From positions 310,001-374,000 of the forward strand of contig NZ_BONX01000023.1 in NCBI RefSeq assembly GCF_016862935.1: 64,000 bases of DNA, in the 5' to 3' direction. Each line of letters opens with the position of its first letter. Within the stretch, counting starts at the first letter, position 1. Shown here one piece after another: positions 43,801 through 51,966 of this stretch. The stretch comes from Plantactinospora mayteni (GTDB lineage Bacteria > Actinomycetota > Actinomycetes > Mycobacteriales > Micromonosporaceae). Under the pieces are notes generated by a model that worked only from the letters and a program-made list of their open reading frames with translations, did not search any database and had not been told where the DNA came from. The position numbers and the translations under genes were made by a program.

Positions 43801-44949
43801 TCAGAGGGTGCCGCGTCGGGCGTACTGCTGGCGCAGCCGGTCGGTCAGCCAGCCCACCTCGGCCCGTGGTCTGTCCGACGGCTCGGGATCCACAAGCGTC
43901 GTCGGCAGCCGCCGGGGCGGATCGGGGTCGACCCCGGTATTCGGCCCGTCGTTCGCAGGTCTGCCGATGTCGTCGTCGCTGGCACCGTCGTCGCTACCGC
44001 CACCGCCTGCGGCAACGTCCTCCTCCGGGTTCTGAATCGGGTCGGCGAACTCCGGTGGCACCATGATCTCGGTGCTGCCGTCGAAGGTCAGCTCGCCCAC
44101 CCGGCGCCGCATCTCGATCACGGGTACGCCGCCGGAGGTCGCGATCGCGAGCAGCCGGGTGCGTACCACCGGCAGGCTGGGCCGGGCAGTCGGATCGTGT
44201 GCGAGCATCGCGCCGAGCAACGGGGCCACCTCGCCCGGCACGCCGGAGAGGTTCGGTAGCACGTCCGGGTCGACGATCTGGAGCAGCAGTCCGGGCAGCC
44301 CACCGGCCGCGGAGTAGAGCTTCTGCCCGGTGAGCGCGAAGACCAGTGTCGCGGCGAGTCCGTAGATGTCCGAGCCGGCGCCCTGGTCCCGCTCGCCCTT
44401 GACCCGCTCAGGGGACATGTAGTGCGGAGTCCCGACCACGGCGCCCGGGTCGGTCAGGTAGTCGTCTCGTTCGGTGAGCACCGCCAGGCCGAAGTCGATC
44501 AGCACCGGCCCGTCCCGGCCGAGGATGATGTTCTGCGGCTTCAGGTCACGGTGCAGCAGGCCGGCTTGGTGCACCCGGTCCAGACCGTCGGCGAGCATTG
44601 CCCCGATCATCGCCACCAGTGGTAGCGGCAGTGGGTCGCGCTGCTCGACGTATTCCATCAGGGTCGAGCCGGGCACGTACTCGACCGCCAACCAGGCGGG
44701 ATCGCCGATCGGGTCGGCAGCCTCCAGGCGCGCGACCCGGGAACCCCAGACGAGTTGCAGACTCTCCACCTCGGCCGCAAACCGCTGCCGCACCGTCGAA
44801 TCAGCAAGTAGGTGCCGTCGGATGACTTTGACTGCGACCCGGTCCGCCGTCGGCGACACACCGAAGTAGACGTCTCCCATTCCTCCTGACCCAAGTGGAC
44901 GGATGAGCCGATAGTCGCCGAGCTGCTGCAAGGTGGGTGGCACAGTCAC
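43801..44949 (-). CDS. Cytosolic Hanks-type Ser/Thr protein kinase
   Basis: 382 residues. All main kinase motifs are intact: GSGGMGDVYFG (P-loop), VAVKVI with the ATP lysine near residue 41, HRDLKPQNIIL near 134, DFGLAVL near 153 and GTPHYMSPERV. Unlike PknB-type kinases there is no membrane segment or PASTA domain; after the kinase domain comes an acidic, Gly-rich, probably disordered tail (EEDVAAGGGGSDDG). GTG start. It lies between the TGT-like gene (49 bases) and the SNF2 gene (67 bases), all on the minus strand. Kinases also serve in Pgl (PglW) and Stk2 phage defence, so a signalling role in the operon is plausible. Confidence 0.9.
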   Translation of the reverse strand: MTVPPTLQQLGDYRLIRPLGSGGMGDVYFGVSPTADRVAVKVIRRHLLADSTVRQRFAAEVESLQLVWGSRVARLEAADPIGDPAWLAVEYVPGSTLMEYVEQRDPLPLPLVAMIGAMLADGLDRVHQAGLLHRDLKPQNIILGRDGPVLIDFGLAVLTERDDYLTDPGAVVGTPHYMSPERVKGERDQGAGSDIYGLAATLVFALTGQKLYSAAGGLPGLLLQIVDPDVLPNLSGVPGEVAPLLGAMLAHDPTARPSLPVVRTRLLAIATSGGVPVIEMRRRVGELTFDGSTEIMVPPEFADPIQNPEEDVAAGGGGSDDGASDDDIGRPANDGPNTGVDPDPPRRLPTTLVDPEPSDRPRAEVGWLTDRLRQQYARRGTL

Positions 44950-44998
44950 GCGCCGGATCGCCTCCCCATAACGATGGCACTCAACACATTACCGGCGA

Positions 44999-46225
44999 TC
45001 ACTCTGGCGATGTCGTCCGATCACTCCTCCGTTGCGGCGGAATGCTCCAACCTGGACGGCGTGGCGGAGGCGACGGATCATCCGATGGGGGTAGCCCGAT
45101 CGCCTGTTGCCAGTGGTCGAGTGCGGGTAGCGTGTCCCAGCCCACCTCCCGACGCCAGTACGCGGCATTGGCGCACCGGGCCCGCCAGGTCAACTGGTCC
45201 CGCCGGGGATCGGGCCCGATGAGCTGCTCCCGCAACTCGACGAGGGCGTCGAGTGAGTGCTGGAAGGCCAGCCGCTCCCGCATCCATTCGGGACGGTGCA
45301 GTATCCAGTCCAGGTCCCTGCCCTCGCAGGTCGAGCACCCACACCCCCACAGGTTGGTGTCCGGGTGCTGTCGCTTCGTGCGCGCCACCGTGCCGAGCCG
45401 CTTGTAGGAAAGGCAACCGGACACGACCACGGACGGCGCCGGGCGGGGCCAACCGCCGCGCGACGACGGCGGGACCATGGGATAGAGGTGGCGCAGGGCG
45501 GCGCGGGTACCGACCGCCGCCGCGACCGCGCCGCAACAGAGCGCGCCCAGCGCGGAGATATCGCAGCGCAGCAGGAGCAGCGGTACCTCGCAGTTCAACA
45601 GTTCGATCAGACCGTCGACGACACCCCGTACGCCGAACGGGTCGGCTTGGTGTTCGACGACGATCGCGATTGGTACGGCGAAGGCGCGTACGTGCCGCAG
45701 CAGGGCGTCTCGGGCACTCGGCACTCTGAGCCAGGACAGGTGCAGCGGCAGCAGTGCGATCGCGTCGTCGATCATCGCCGTCCGGCGCAGGATCGCGACG
45801 AGCCCGTCGAGGTCGCCCAGTCCCACGTAGCCCGAGTCGGTGAGCACCGGCAGTCCCAGGTCCCGCTGCCGCCCCAACCAGTCCGAGTCGAATGGTGTGG
45901 TGGCAGGCAGTCGACCGTTCCCGCCGTACCGGTTCGCGTCGAGAAGGAGCGGGCGGTCGTAGCCCTTCTCCACCAGGTAACACGCCCAGCGGTAGACGCC
46001 GGGTAGGTTGCCTTGGTTGGCGGTGACGACAAGACCCGTTCCGGGGTGGTTCACGATCCTTCTGACGTCGTCGACGTCGGCGATTCCGCACTGCGCCAGC
46101 AGCGTGCGGTCGAGCCCTTCGATAGTCCGGAGTGGAGAACCGAGCGATTGAGTCTGATCGGGCGCCACGTCGACCCCTATCGACGACCCTAAGTATCTAT
46201 AGGGTAACTCGACGCGATCGATCAT
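44999..46225 (-). CDS. tRNA-guanine-transglycosylase-like protein
   Basis: 408 residues. Two features recall TGT enzymes. LPVLTDSGYVGLGDLDG near residue 128 parallels the LTDSGGFQ loop with the conserved Asp. WGCGCSTCEGRDLDWILHR near 294, followed by LAFQHSLDALVELREQL, parallels the CxCxxC zinc site with its trailing helix and HNL motif. The middle is a plausible TIM-barrel with LLLLRCDISALGA. It is not a standard queuine TGT and lies far from any queuosine genes; the DpdA branch, which inserts 7-deazaguanine into DNA, is the nearest functional analogy. ATG at 46225 chosen; the TTG upstream frame is not convincing. First gene of the minus-strand run that includes kinase, helicase and methyltransferase. 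The Pro/Arg-rich tail is probably disordered. Confidence 0.55.
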   Translation of the reverse strand: MIDRVELPYRYLGSSIGVDVAPDQTQSLGSPLRTIEGLDRTLLAQCGIADVDDVRRIVNHPGTGLVVTANQGNLPGVYRWACYLVEKGYDRPLLLDANRYGGNGRLPATTPFDSDWLGRQRDLGLPVLTDSGYVGLGDLDGLVAILRRTAMIDDAIALLPLHLSWLRVPSARDALLRHVRAFAVPIAIVVEHQADPFGVRGVVDGLIELLNCEVPLLLLRCDISALGALCCGAVAAAVGTRAALRHLYPMVPPSSRGGWPRPAPSVVVSGCLSYKRLGTVARTKRQHPDTNLWGCGCSTCEGRDLDWILHRPEWMRERLAFQHSLDALVELREQLIGPDPRRDQLTWRARCANAAYWRREVGWDTLPALDHWQQAIGLPPSDDPSPPPRRPGWSIPPQRRSDRTTSPE

Positions 46226-46286
46226 GAATCGGTGCGGGCCCCGCCGGATCGGCAGGGGCCCGCCGTACGTCGTCAACCGGAAGCGG

Positions 46287-46513
46287 TCACTCGGCGCGCA
46301 GGTAGTCCAGGTCGTGGGTGCCCGGGCTGACGAAGATCAGGATTCCGCGTACGTCGGCCAGCGCCGCCGAGTCACACGACATCTCGGTGGGTGCCGCAGC
46401 ACGGTGAAGCCGGCGGGCTGTGCGGGGCCGGCCGGCGCGGCAGAGACGGGTGCTGGCGAGGCCGCGAGCATCAGCCCGGCCAGCGCTAGCAGCAGGGGGA
46501 CGTGGTGCTTCAT
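46287..46513 (-). pseudogene. Frameshifted small secreted protein
   Basis: An ATG at 46513 with GGAAGGATC upstream begins MKHHVPLLLALAGLMLAASP, a clear signal peptide ending in VSAAPA. After TVLRHP the frame continues as an Arg-rich tail to an early stop, whereas the adjacent frame reads MSCDSAALADVRGILIFVSP to HDLDYLRAE and stops at 46287. One base is probably missing near CACCCACCG (about 46,390), so the intact protein would have been about 75 residues. Alternatively it is a genuine 59-residue product. Function unknown. Confidence 0.55.
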
Positions 46514-46554
46514 GGCGGTGGTGATCCTTCCGGGAGCGGTGTCCGGAAACAGGG

Positions 46555-46630
46555 TGCGGATCAGAGCGATGAGCCGGTGCGGCGAATCAGTGCTGCGAGA
46601 CGGTGCGTCGGACCAGTGCTGCGGATCAGT
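46555..46630. repeat. Degenerate short tandem repeat
   Basis: Three to four imperfect units of about 23 bases built on GTGCGG-N-ATCAGTGCTGCGA, between the broken secreted-protein gene and the end of the beta-mannosidase gene. No hairpin of note. Slippage product, function unlikely. Confidence 0.4.
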
Positions 46631-49103
46631 GCCGTCGAACCATGTCGTTGACGCAGCGGAGTACCGGGCGGGTGGTGAGCGCCGCCGGGTCCAGCGCGGC
46701 CGTGGACCGTACGGTGAACGTGGTCGACTCCCCCGGTAGCAGCGTGACCAGCGCCTCGTCGACCTCCGCCGCCGGATCGAGCCGATCCGGGGCGAGCACC
46801 AGGTCGCGCAGGATCGTCCGGGCGGTCACCCGGACCCGTACGCCGTCCGGCGACGACTCGACCGTGGCGTCGTATCCGGCCGGCGGGTAGGCCAGTTCGC
46901 GGTCCTCGGCGAAGAACCAGAAGCTCCGCTCGCCGTCCCCGCCGGGATCGGCGACCAGCAGTTCGGCGCGCGGGTCGTCCGAGGTGGCGAGGTCCGCCGG
47001 CAGCGGCCAGGTGATTTCCGAGTACGGCGGCACCGACAGCTCGACCGACGTCTTGCCCCTCGGCTCGCCGGCCAGGGTCAGCCGGGTCACGTCCACCCGC
47101 CCGGTCCACGGTGCGCCGCCGTCGTTGACCGCGACCAGGGCCAGCCCGCCCTGCCTCGGCTGGATGGTGAGCAGCTTGTCGGCGTACGCGCGGCGCAGCG
47201 CGTACCAGAGGGGTTTGCGGCGGCCGTCACCGTCGACGGCGGCCCAGGAGGTGACCGGCCAGCAGTCGTTGAGCTGCCAGACGACGCTGCCCATGCAGAC
47301 CGGCCGGTACGACCGCAGGTGCTCCACCCCGACGCTGACCGCCCGGGCCTGGTTGAGCTGGGTCAGGTAGTGCCAGTCGTCGAAGTCGCGGGGTGCCGGC
47401 AGGTGCGCGTCCAGTCCCCGGGCCAGCTTGAGCCGCCCGTCCCGGGCCTTCTGCCGGTGTGCCATCGCGGGCGAGTCCTCAGCCAGTTGTCGCCGGTCCG
47501 AGATCGCCCGGCGCAGCGTGGCGTGGCTGGCCGGGCCCTGCCAGCCGAACTCGGCGACGAACCGGGGCAGGTAGTCCCGGTAGTGCGAGTAGTCGAGCTG
47601 GTTCCAGACCGTCCAGATGTGCATGCTGCCGTGCGCCGGGTCGTTCGGGTGGATCTCCGGCCGTCCCGACCACGGGCTGCCCGGCCAGTACGGCCGGCTC
47701 GGGTCCAGCTCGGCCAGCAGGCTCGGCAGCAGCTCGAAGTAGTAGCCGGCGCCCCAGGTGCGGTCGGCCAGCTCCTGCTGCCAGCCCCAGTCGTGCCAGC
47801 CCCAGATGTTCTCGTTGTTGCCGAACCAGAGCACCAGGCTCGGATGGCTGGCCAGTCGGACGACCTGCTCGGCCGCCTCGGCCCGGACCTCGGTGCGGAA
47901 CGGCTCCTCCTCCGGGTAGGCGGCGCAGGAGAAGAGGAAGTCCTGCCCGACGAGCAGGCCCAGTTCGTCGGCGAGGTCGTAGAAGTCCTCGGACTCGTAC
48001 CGACCGCCGCCCCAGATGCGCAGGAAGTTGACGTTCGCGTCGCTGGCCTGCCGGAGGCGTTCGGCGTAGCGCTGTCGGGTCACCCGGTGCGGGAAGCAGT
48101 CGTCCGGGATCCAGTTCACGCCCCGGGCGAAGACCGGCAGGTCGTTGACGACGACGGTGAACGCCGAGCCGTGCGCGTCGGCGGCGGTGGAAAGGCGTAC
48201 CGAGCGGAAGCCGATCTTCCGCTGCCAGGTGTCGAGTTCCCGGTCCCGGGTGTGCAGGGTGACGGCGAGCGGGTAGCGCGGCTGGGCGCCGTACCCCCGG
48301 GGCCACCACAGTTCGGGGTCGGCGACGGTGACGGTCAGCTCGGCGACGCGCTGCCCGGGCGCGAGCACCGTCTCGGCGACCTCGCCGGCCACGGTGGCCC
48401 GGACGGTGAGCGGCGCGGCGCCGTCGCCGTCGTCGGCACGGTCGACCTCGACGCGTACCCCGACCCGGCCCTCGGTGTCGGCGACGGTGACCTGCGGGCG
48501 GACCTCGGCCAGCCGCGCGGTCCGCCAGGTGCGTAGCCCGATCTCCTGCCAGATTCCGGCGGTGACCAGCTCCGGTCCCCAGTCCCAGCCGAAGTTGCAG
48601 GCCATCTTGCGGATGAAGTTGAACGGCGTCGGGTACGCCTTCGGCCGCGCGCCGAGCCGCCGCTGCTCCGCCTCGGCATACCGGTACGCCGAGTCGAACC
48701 GCACCCGCAGCACGTTGTCGCCGACCCGCAGCACCTCGCCGACGTCGAAGGCGTAGCTCCGGTGCATGTTGGCGGTGCGGCCGAGTTCGACGTCGTTGAG
48801 GGTGACCGTGGCGACCGTGTCGAGGCCGGCGCAGACCAGTTCGACCCGGTCACCGTCCGCGCCGCCGTCCCACCGGAAGGTGGTCTGGTAACACCAGTCG
48901 GTGCGGCCGATCCAGCCCAGCGTGAGTTCGTGCTCGTCGAGGTAGGGATCCGGGATCAGTCCGGCGGCGAGCAGGTCGGTGTGCACGCAGCCGGGCACGG
49001 TGGCCGGGACCGGGCCGGACCCGACCGCCGCCGGGACCTCCGGGTTGCCGATCGCGGTCAGCGACCAACCGTCGTGCAGGCTCTGCCAGGACGTCACGGG
49101 CAC
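46626..49103 (-). CDS. Beta-mannosidase (glycoside hydrolase family 2)
   Basis: 825 residues, cytosolic; no signal peptide. Removes terminal beta-mannose from oligosaccharides. The N-terminal jelly-roll domain begins LHDGWSLTAIGNPEVP and holds the WIGRTDWCYQTTF stretch. The TIM barrel holds WGGGRYESEDFYDLADELG, the acid/base motif WFGNNENIWG near residue 428 and the nucleophile FVAEFGWQGP near 516. The usual two C-terminal beta domains are present. GTG start with GAGG just upstream; a second GTG lies two codons in. It is divergent from a LacI regulator, which probably represses it in the absence of manno-oligosaccharide (inference). Confidence 0.9.
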   Translation of the reverse strand: MPVTSWQSLHDGWSLTAIGNPEVPAAVGSGPVPATVPGCVHTDLLAAGLIPDPYLDEHELTLGWIGRTDWCYQTTFRWDGGADGDRVELVCAGLDTVATVTLNDVELGRTANMHRSYAFDVGEVLRVGDNVLRVRFDSAYRYAEAEQRRLGARPKAYPTPFNFIRKMACNFGWDWGPELVTAGIWQEIGLRTWRTARLAEVRPQVTVADTEGRVGVRVEVDRADDGDGAAPLTVRATVAGEVAETVLAPGQRVAELTVTVADPELWWPRGYGAQPRYPLAVTLHTRDRELDTWQRKIGFRSVRLSTAADAHGSAFTVVVNDLPVFARGVNWIPDDCFPHRVTRQRYAERLRQASDANVNFLRIWGGGRYESEDFYDLADELGLLVGQDFLFSCAAYPEEEPFRTEVRAEAAEQVVRLASHPSLVLWFGNNENIWGWHDWGWQQELADRTWGAGYYFELLPSLLAELDPSRPYWPGSPWSGRPEIHPNDPAHGSMHIWTVWNQLDYSHYRDYLPRFVAEFGWQGPASHATLRRAISDRRQLAEDSPAMAHRQKARDGRLKLARGLDAHLPAPRDFDDWHYLTQLNQARAVSVGVEHLRSYRPVCMGSVVWQLNDCWPVTSWAAVDGDGRRKPLWYALRRAYADKLLTIQPRQGGLALVAVNDGGAPWTGRVDVTRLTLAGEPRGKTSVELSVPPYSEITWPLPADLATSDDPRAELLVADPGGDGERSFWFFAEDRELAYPPAGYDATVESSPDGVRVRVTARTILRDLVLAPDRLDPAAEVDEALVTLLPGESTTFTVRSTAALDPAALTTRPVLRCVNDMVRRH

Positions 49104-49493
49104 CTCAACTTCCTCGGTCGCGGCCGACCTTCACCGGGGCGCGACCGGCCACGACCTCGGCGCGCCTTCCCTGCTGGAGGGTGCCGTCGCCGCACCGGGA
49201 GGCACCCTCAAGACATCGAGGGATGTCGACTGAACCGGATAAGTAAAGTCACCGTACGGGTGCCCCTCCGCCCTGTCAACGGTCCCAAATTCGGCCACGA
49301 ATGGCCGACATTCGATGGCCGAGTTGGTCCCGCTATGCTTAACCGGAAAAGTTCACTCCCGTGGCTTGCGCGAGCTTTCCCGGCGTGCGGCAGCACCTCC
49401 ACAGCATGTGCGGCGCACGTGGCCAGGGATGCGGCGGCAGGTGACCCGACCGGCCCACCCGGGCTCGGGTCGTCGCAGACGAAGGAGCGCCGG
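49104..49493. promoter_or_regulatory. Divergent GH2/LacI control region with a repeated motif
   Basis: 390 bases between the divergent beta-mannosidase and LacI genes. A 14-base motif occurs twice in the same direction: TGAACCGGATAAGT at 49231-49244 and TTAACCGGAAAAGT at 49339-49352, 12 of 14 identical. The second overlaps a TATGCT that could be a -10 element for the LacI gene. The motif is not a full palindrome, so it may be a half of a degenerate LacI site or a site for another regulator. Confidence 0.5.
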
Positions 49494-50513
49494 GTGAAGC
49501 GGCCGACGATCGCGGATGTGGCCCGGCGGGCCGGGGTCTCCAAGGGCGCCGTCTCCTACGCCCTGAACGGACAGCCCGGCGTCTCGGACGCCACCCGGCA
49601 ACGCATTCTCGCCATCGCCCAGGAGATCGGCTTCAACCCGAACAGCGCCGCCCGGGCACTCTCCGGAGCCACCGCCAACGCGGTCGGACTGGCGCTCTGC
49701 CGACCCGCCCGGATCCTCGGCATCGAGCCGTTCTTCATGGAGCTGATCAGCGGCGTCGAGGCGGAACTCTCCGCCCGGTCGTACGCGCTGACCCTCCAGG
49801 TGGTGGCCAGCCCGGAGGCCGAGATCGCGGTCTACCGGCGCTGGTGGGGCGAGCGGCGGGTGGACGGCGTACTCGTCTGCGACCTGCGGGTCGACGACCG
49901 CCGGGTGCCGGTGCTGGCGGAACTGCGCCTGCCGGCGGTGGTGATCGGCGGGCCGGGCGACGGCGGCGGGCCGGAGTACGTCTGGTCCGACGAGTCGGTG
50001 GCCCTGACCGAGGTACTCGAATACCTGGTCGCGCTCGGCCACCGCCAGATCGCCCGGGTCGGCGGCCTGCCCGGACTGCTGCACACCGAGATCCGCACCG
50101 AGGCGTTCGGCACCGTCTGCCGCCGGCTCGGCCTCGACCGTACGGTCACCGTCTCGTCCGACTACAGCGGCGAGGAGGGTGCCCGGGCCACCCGGCGCCT
50201 GCTCAGCTCCGCCGACCGGCCGACCGCGATCGTGTACGACAACGACGTGATGGCGATCGCCGGGCTCTCGGTGGCCCAGGAGATGGGGCTGACCGTGCCC
50301 TCCGACGTCTCCATCGTCGCCTGGGACGACTCGCCGCTCTGCCAACTCGTGCACCCGTCGCTGACCGCGCTGCACCGGGACATCCCGGCGTACGGGGCGC
50401 ACGCCGCCGGCCGGCTCCTCGCTGCCATCGCCGGGGAGCCGCTCGGCGACTTCCAGGACGAGACCGCGCACCTCATCCCGCGCGGCAGCACCGCACCGCC
50501 CCGACAGACCTGA
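49494..50513 (+). CDS. LacI-family transcriptional regulator
   Basis: 339 residues. The N-terminal HTH and hinge helix are typical: RPTIADVARRAGVSKGAVSY, ALNGQPGVSDATRQRI and PNSAARALSG. The rest is a periplasmic-binding-protein-like ligand domain ending with DVSIVAWDDSPLCQLVHPSL. GTG start with GAAGGAG eight bases upstream; the upstream part of the open frame is rejected because LacI proteins begin at this methionine-equivalent. It is divergent from the beta-mannosidase and is the likely regulator of that gene and itself, with a manno-sugar as inducer (inference). Confidence 0.93.
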   Translation: MKRPTIADVARRAGVSKGAVSYALNGQPGVSDATRQRILAIAQEIGFNPNSAARALSGATANAVGLALCRPARILGIEPFFMELISGVEAELSARSYALTLQVVASPEAEIAVYRRWWGERRVDGVLVCDLRVDDRRVPVLAELRLPAVVIGGPGDGGGPEYVWSDESVALTEVLEYLVALGHRQIARVGGLPGLLHTEIRTEAFGTVCRRLGLDRTVTVSSDYSGEEGARATRRLLSSADRPTAIVYDNDVMAIAGLSVAQEMGLTVPSDVSIVAWDDSPLCQLVHPSLTALHRDIPAYGAHAAGRLLAAIAGEPLGDFQDETAHLIPRGSTAPPRQT

Positions 50514-50634
50514 CCCGACAGACCTGACCCGGCGACCCCTGACCCGGCCGGGTGGGCGGCGGCGGCTGAGCTGGCCGGTCCGGTAACCGATAACATCGGC
50601 GGCGAGGCGTGGACCAGCCAGGAGGACGACCACC

Positions 50635-51903
50635 GTGCACGTACCACCGATTCCCAGCCTGACCGCCACCGACCCGGAGTTGGCGACGCTGATCGAGTCC
50701 GAGGCGACTCGGCAGCACGACAAGCTGCGGATGATCGCCTCCGAGAACTACGTCTCGACCGCCGTCCTCGAAGCCAGCGGCACGGTGCTGACCAACAAAT
50801 ACTCCGAGGGCTACCCCGGCCGCCGCTACTACGAGGGCCAGCAGTTCGTCGACCCGATCGAGACGCTCGCGGTGACCCGGGCCCGGGAACTCTTCGGGGT
50901 CGCGCACGCCAACGTGCAGCCATACTCCGGCTCCCCGGCCAACCTCGCGGTCTACCTGGCATTCCTCTCCCCCGGCGACACGGTGCTCGGGATGGCGCTG
51001 CCGATGGGTGGCCACCTCACGCACGGCTGGTCGGTCTCGGCCACCGGAAAGTGGTTCAACCCGGTCCGCTACGGCGTCTCGGCGGAAACGGGCCGGATCG
51101 ACCTCGACGAGGTACGCGACCTGGCCCGCCGGGAACGCCCCAAGCTGATCTTCTGCGGCGGTACCGCCGTGCCGCGCACCATCGACTTCGCCGGCTTCGC
51201 CGAGATCGCCCGGGAGGTCGGCGCCGTGCTGGTCGCCGACATCGCGCACATCGCCGGGCTGGTCGCCGGCGGTGCCCACCCGTCGCCGGTCGGGCACGCC
51301 GACGTGATCACCACCACCACGCACAAGACGCTCCGGGGTCCGCGTGGCGCCATGATCATGACCACCGCCGAGCACGCCAGCGTGATCGACAAGGCCGTCT
51401 TCCCCGGCCTACAGGGCGGCCCGCACAACCACACCACCGCCGGCATCGCCGTCGCGCTGCGGGAGGCCGGCACCGAGGACTTCCGCCGGTACGCCCACCA
51501 GGTCGTCGCCAACGCCAAGGCGCTGGCGGCGGCACTGACCGAGCGGGGCTTCACGCTCTCCTCCGGCGGTACGGACAACCACCTGATCCTCGCCGACCTG
51601 ACCGGCAAGGGCATCGCCGGCAAGCCGGCCGCCCAGGCGCTGGACCGGGCCGGCATCGAGCTGAACTACAACACCGTGCCGTACGACCCGCGCAAGCCGT
51701 TCGACCCCTCCGGCATCCGGCTCGGCACCCCGGCGCTGACCACCCGGGGCCTGACCGAGGAGCAGATGCCGCAGGTCGCGGCCTGGATGGACGAGGCGGT
51801 CAGCGCGGCGGTCAAGGACGACGAGGCCACCCTCGACCGGATCGCCGGCGAGGTCCGGGACCTGCTGGCGGCGTACCCGATGCCGGGCTACGCGGCCGAC
51901 TGA
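50635..51903 (+). CDS. glyA: Serine hydroxymethyltransferase
   Basis: 422 residues. PLP enzyme that transfers the hydroxymethyl group of serine to tetrahydrofolate, giving glycine and methylene-THF. LRMIASENYVS, TNKYSEGYPGRRYYEGQ and the PLP lysine site TTTTHKTLRGPRG near residue 230 are all present. GTG start with GGAGG eleven bases upstream and a GATAAC -10-like hexamer about 45 bases before the start. I see no glycine riboswitch. The sequence differs at several usually fixed positions (for example GMALPMGGHLTHGW), so a second, lineage-specific copy elsewhere in the genome is possible. Confidence 0.95.
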   Translation: MHVPPIPSLTATDPELATLIESEATRQHDKLRMIASENYVSTAVLEASGTVLTNKYSEGYPGRRYYEGQQFVDPIETLAVTRARELFGVAHANVQPYSGSPANLAVYLAFLSPGDTVLGMALPMGGHLTHGWSVSATGKWFNPVRYGVSAETGRIDLDEVRDLARRERPKLIFCGGTAVPRTIDFAGFAEIAREVGAVLVADIAHIAGLVAGGAHPSPVGHADVITTTTHKTLRGPRGAMIMTTAEHASVIDKAVFPGLQGGPHNHTTAGIAVALREAGTEDFRRYAHQVVANAKALAAALTERGFTLSSGGTDNHLILADLTGKGIAGKPAAQALDRAGIELNYNTVPYDPRKPFDPSGIRLGTPALTTRGLTEEQMPQVAAWMDEAVSAAVKDDEATLDRIAGEVRDLLAAYPMPGYAAD

Positions 51904-51945
51904 CCCACTCGGTCGGCCCGCCGACTGACCCACTCGGTCCGCCCG
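51896..51945. repeat. Two 25-bp tandem copies at the glyA stop
   Basis: CCGACTGACCCACTCGGTCGG plus four bases is repeated immediately at 51921-51945 with one mismatch in 25. The first copy contains the last codons and stop of glyA, so the second carries a duplicate stop. Probably a slippage duplication. Confidence 0.6.
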
Positions 51946-51966
51946 CCGGGTCGGCGTGGTCGGTCG

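Noticed and set aside
16171-46225. Calling the island a complete DISARM, BREX, Pgl or Druantia system
   Set aside because: Single genes resemble DrmD/DrmMI, PglX/PglW and DruE, but drmA/B/C, brxB/C, pglZ and the other druantia genes are not seen beside them.
50514-50634. Glycine riboswitch before glyA
   Set aside because: The gap has only short CAGACCTGACCC repeats and a -10-like hexamer; the conserved aptamer core is absent.
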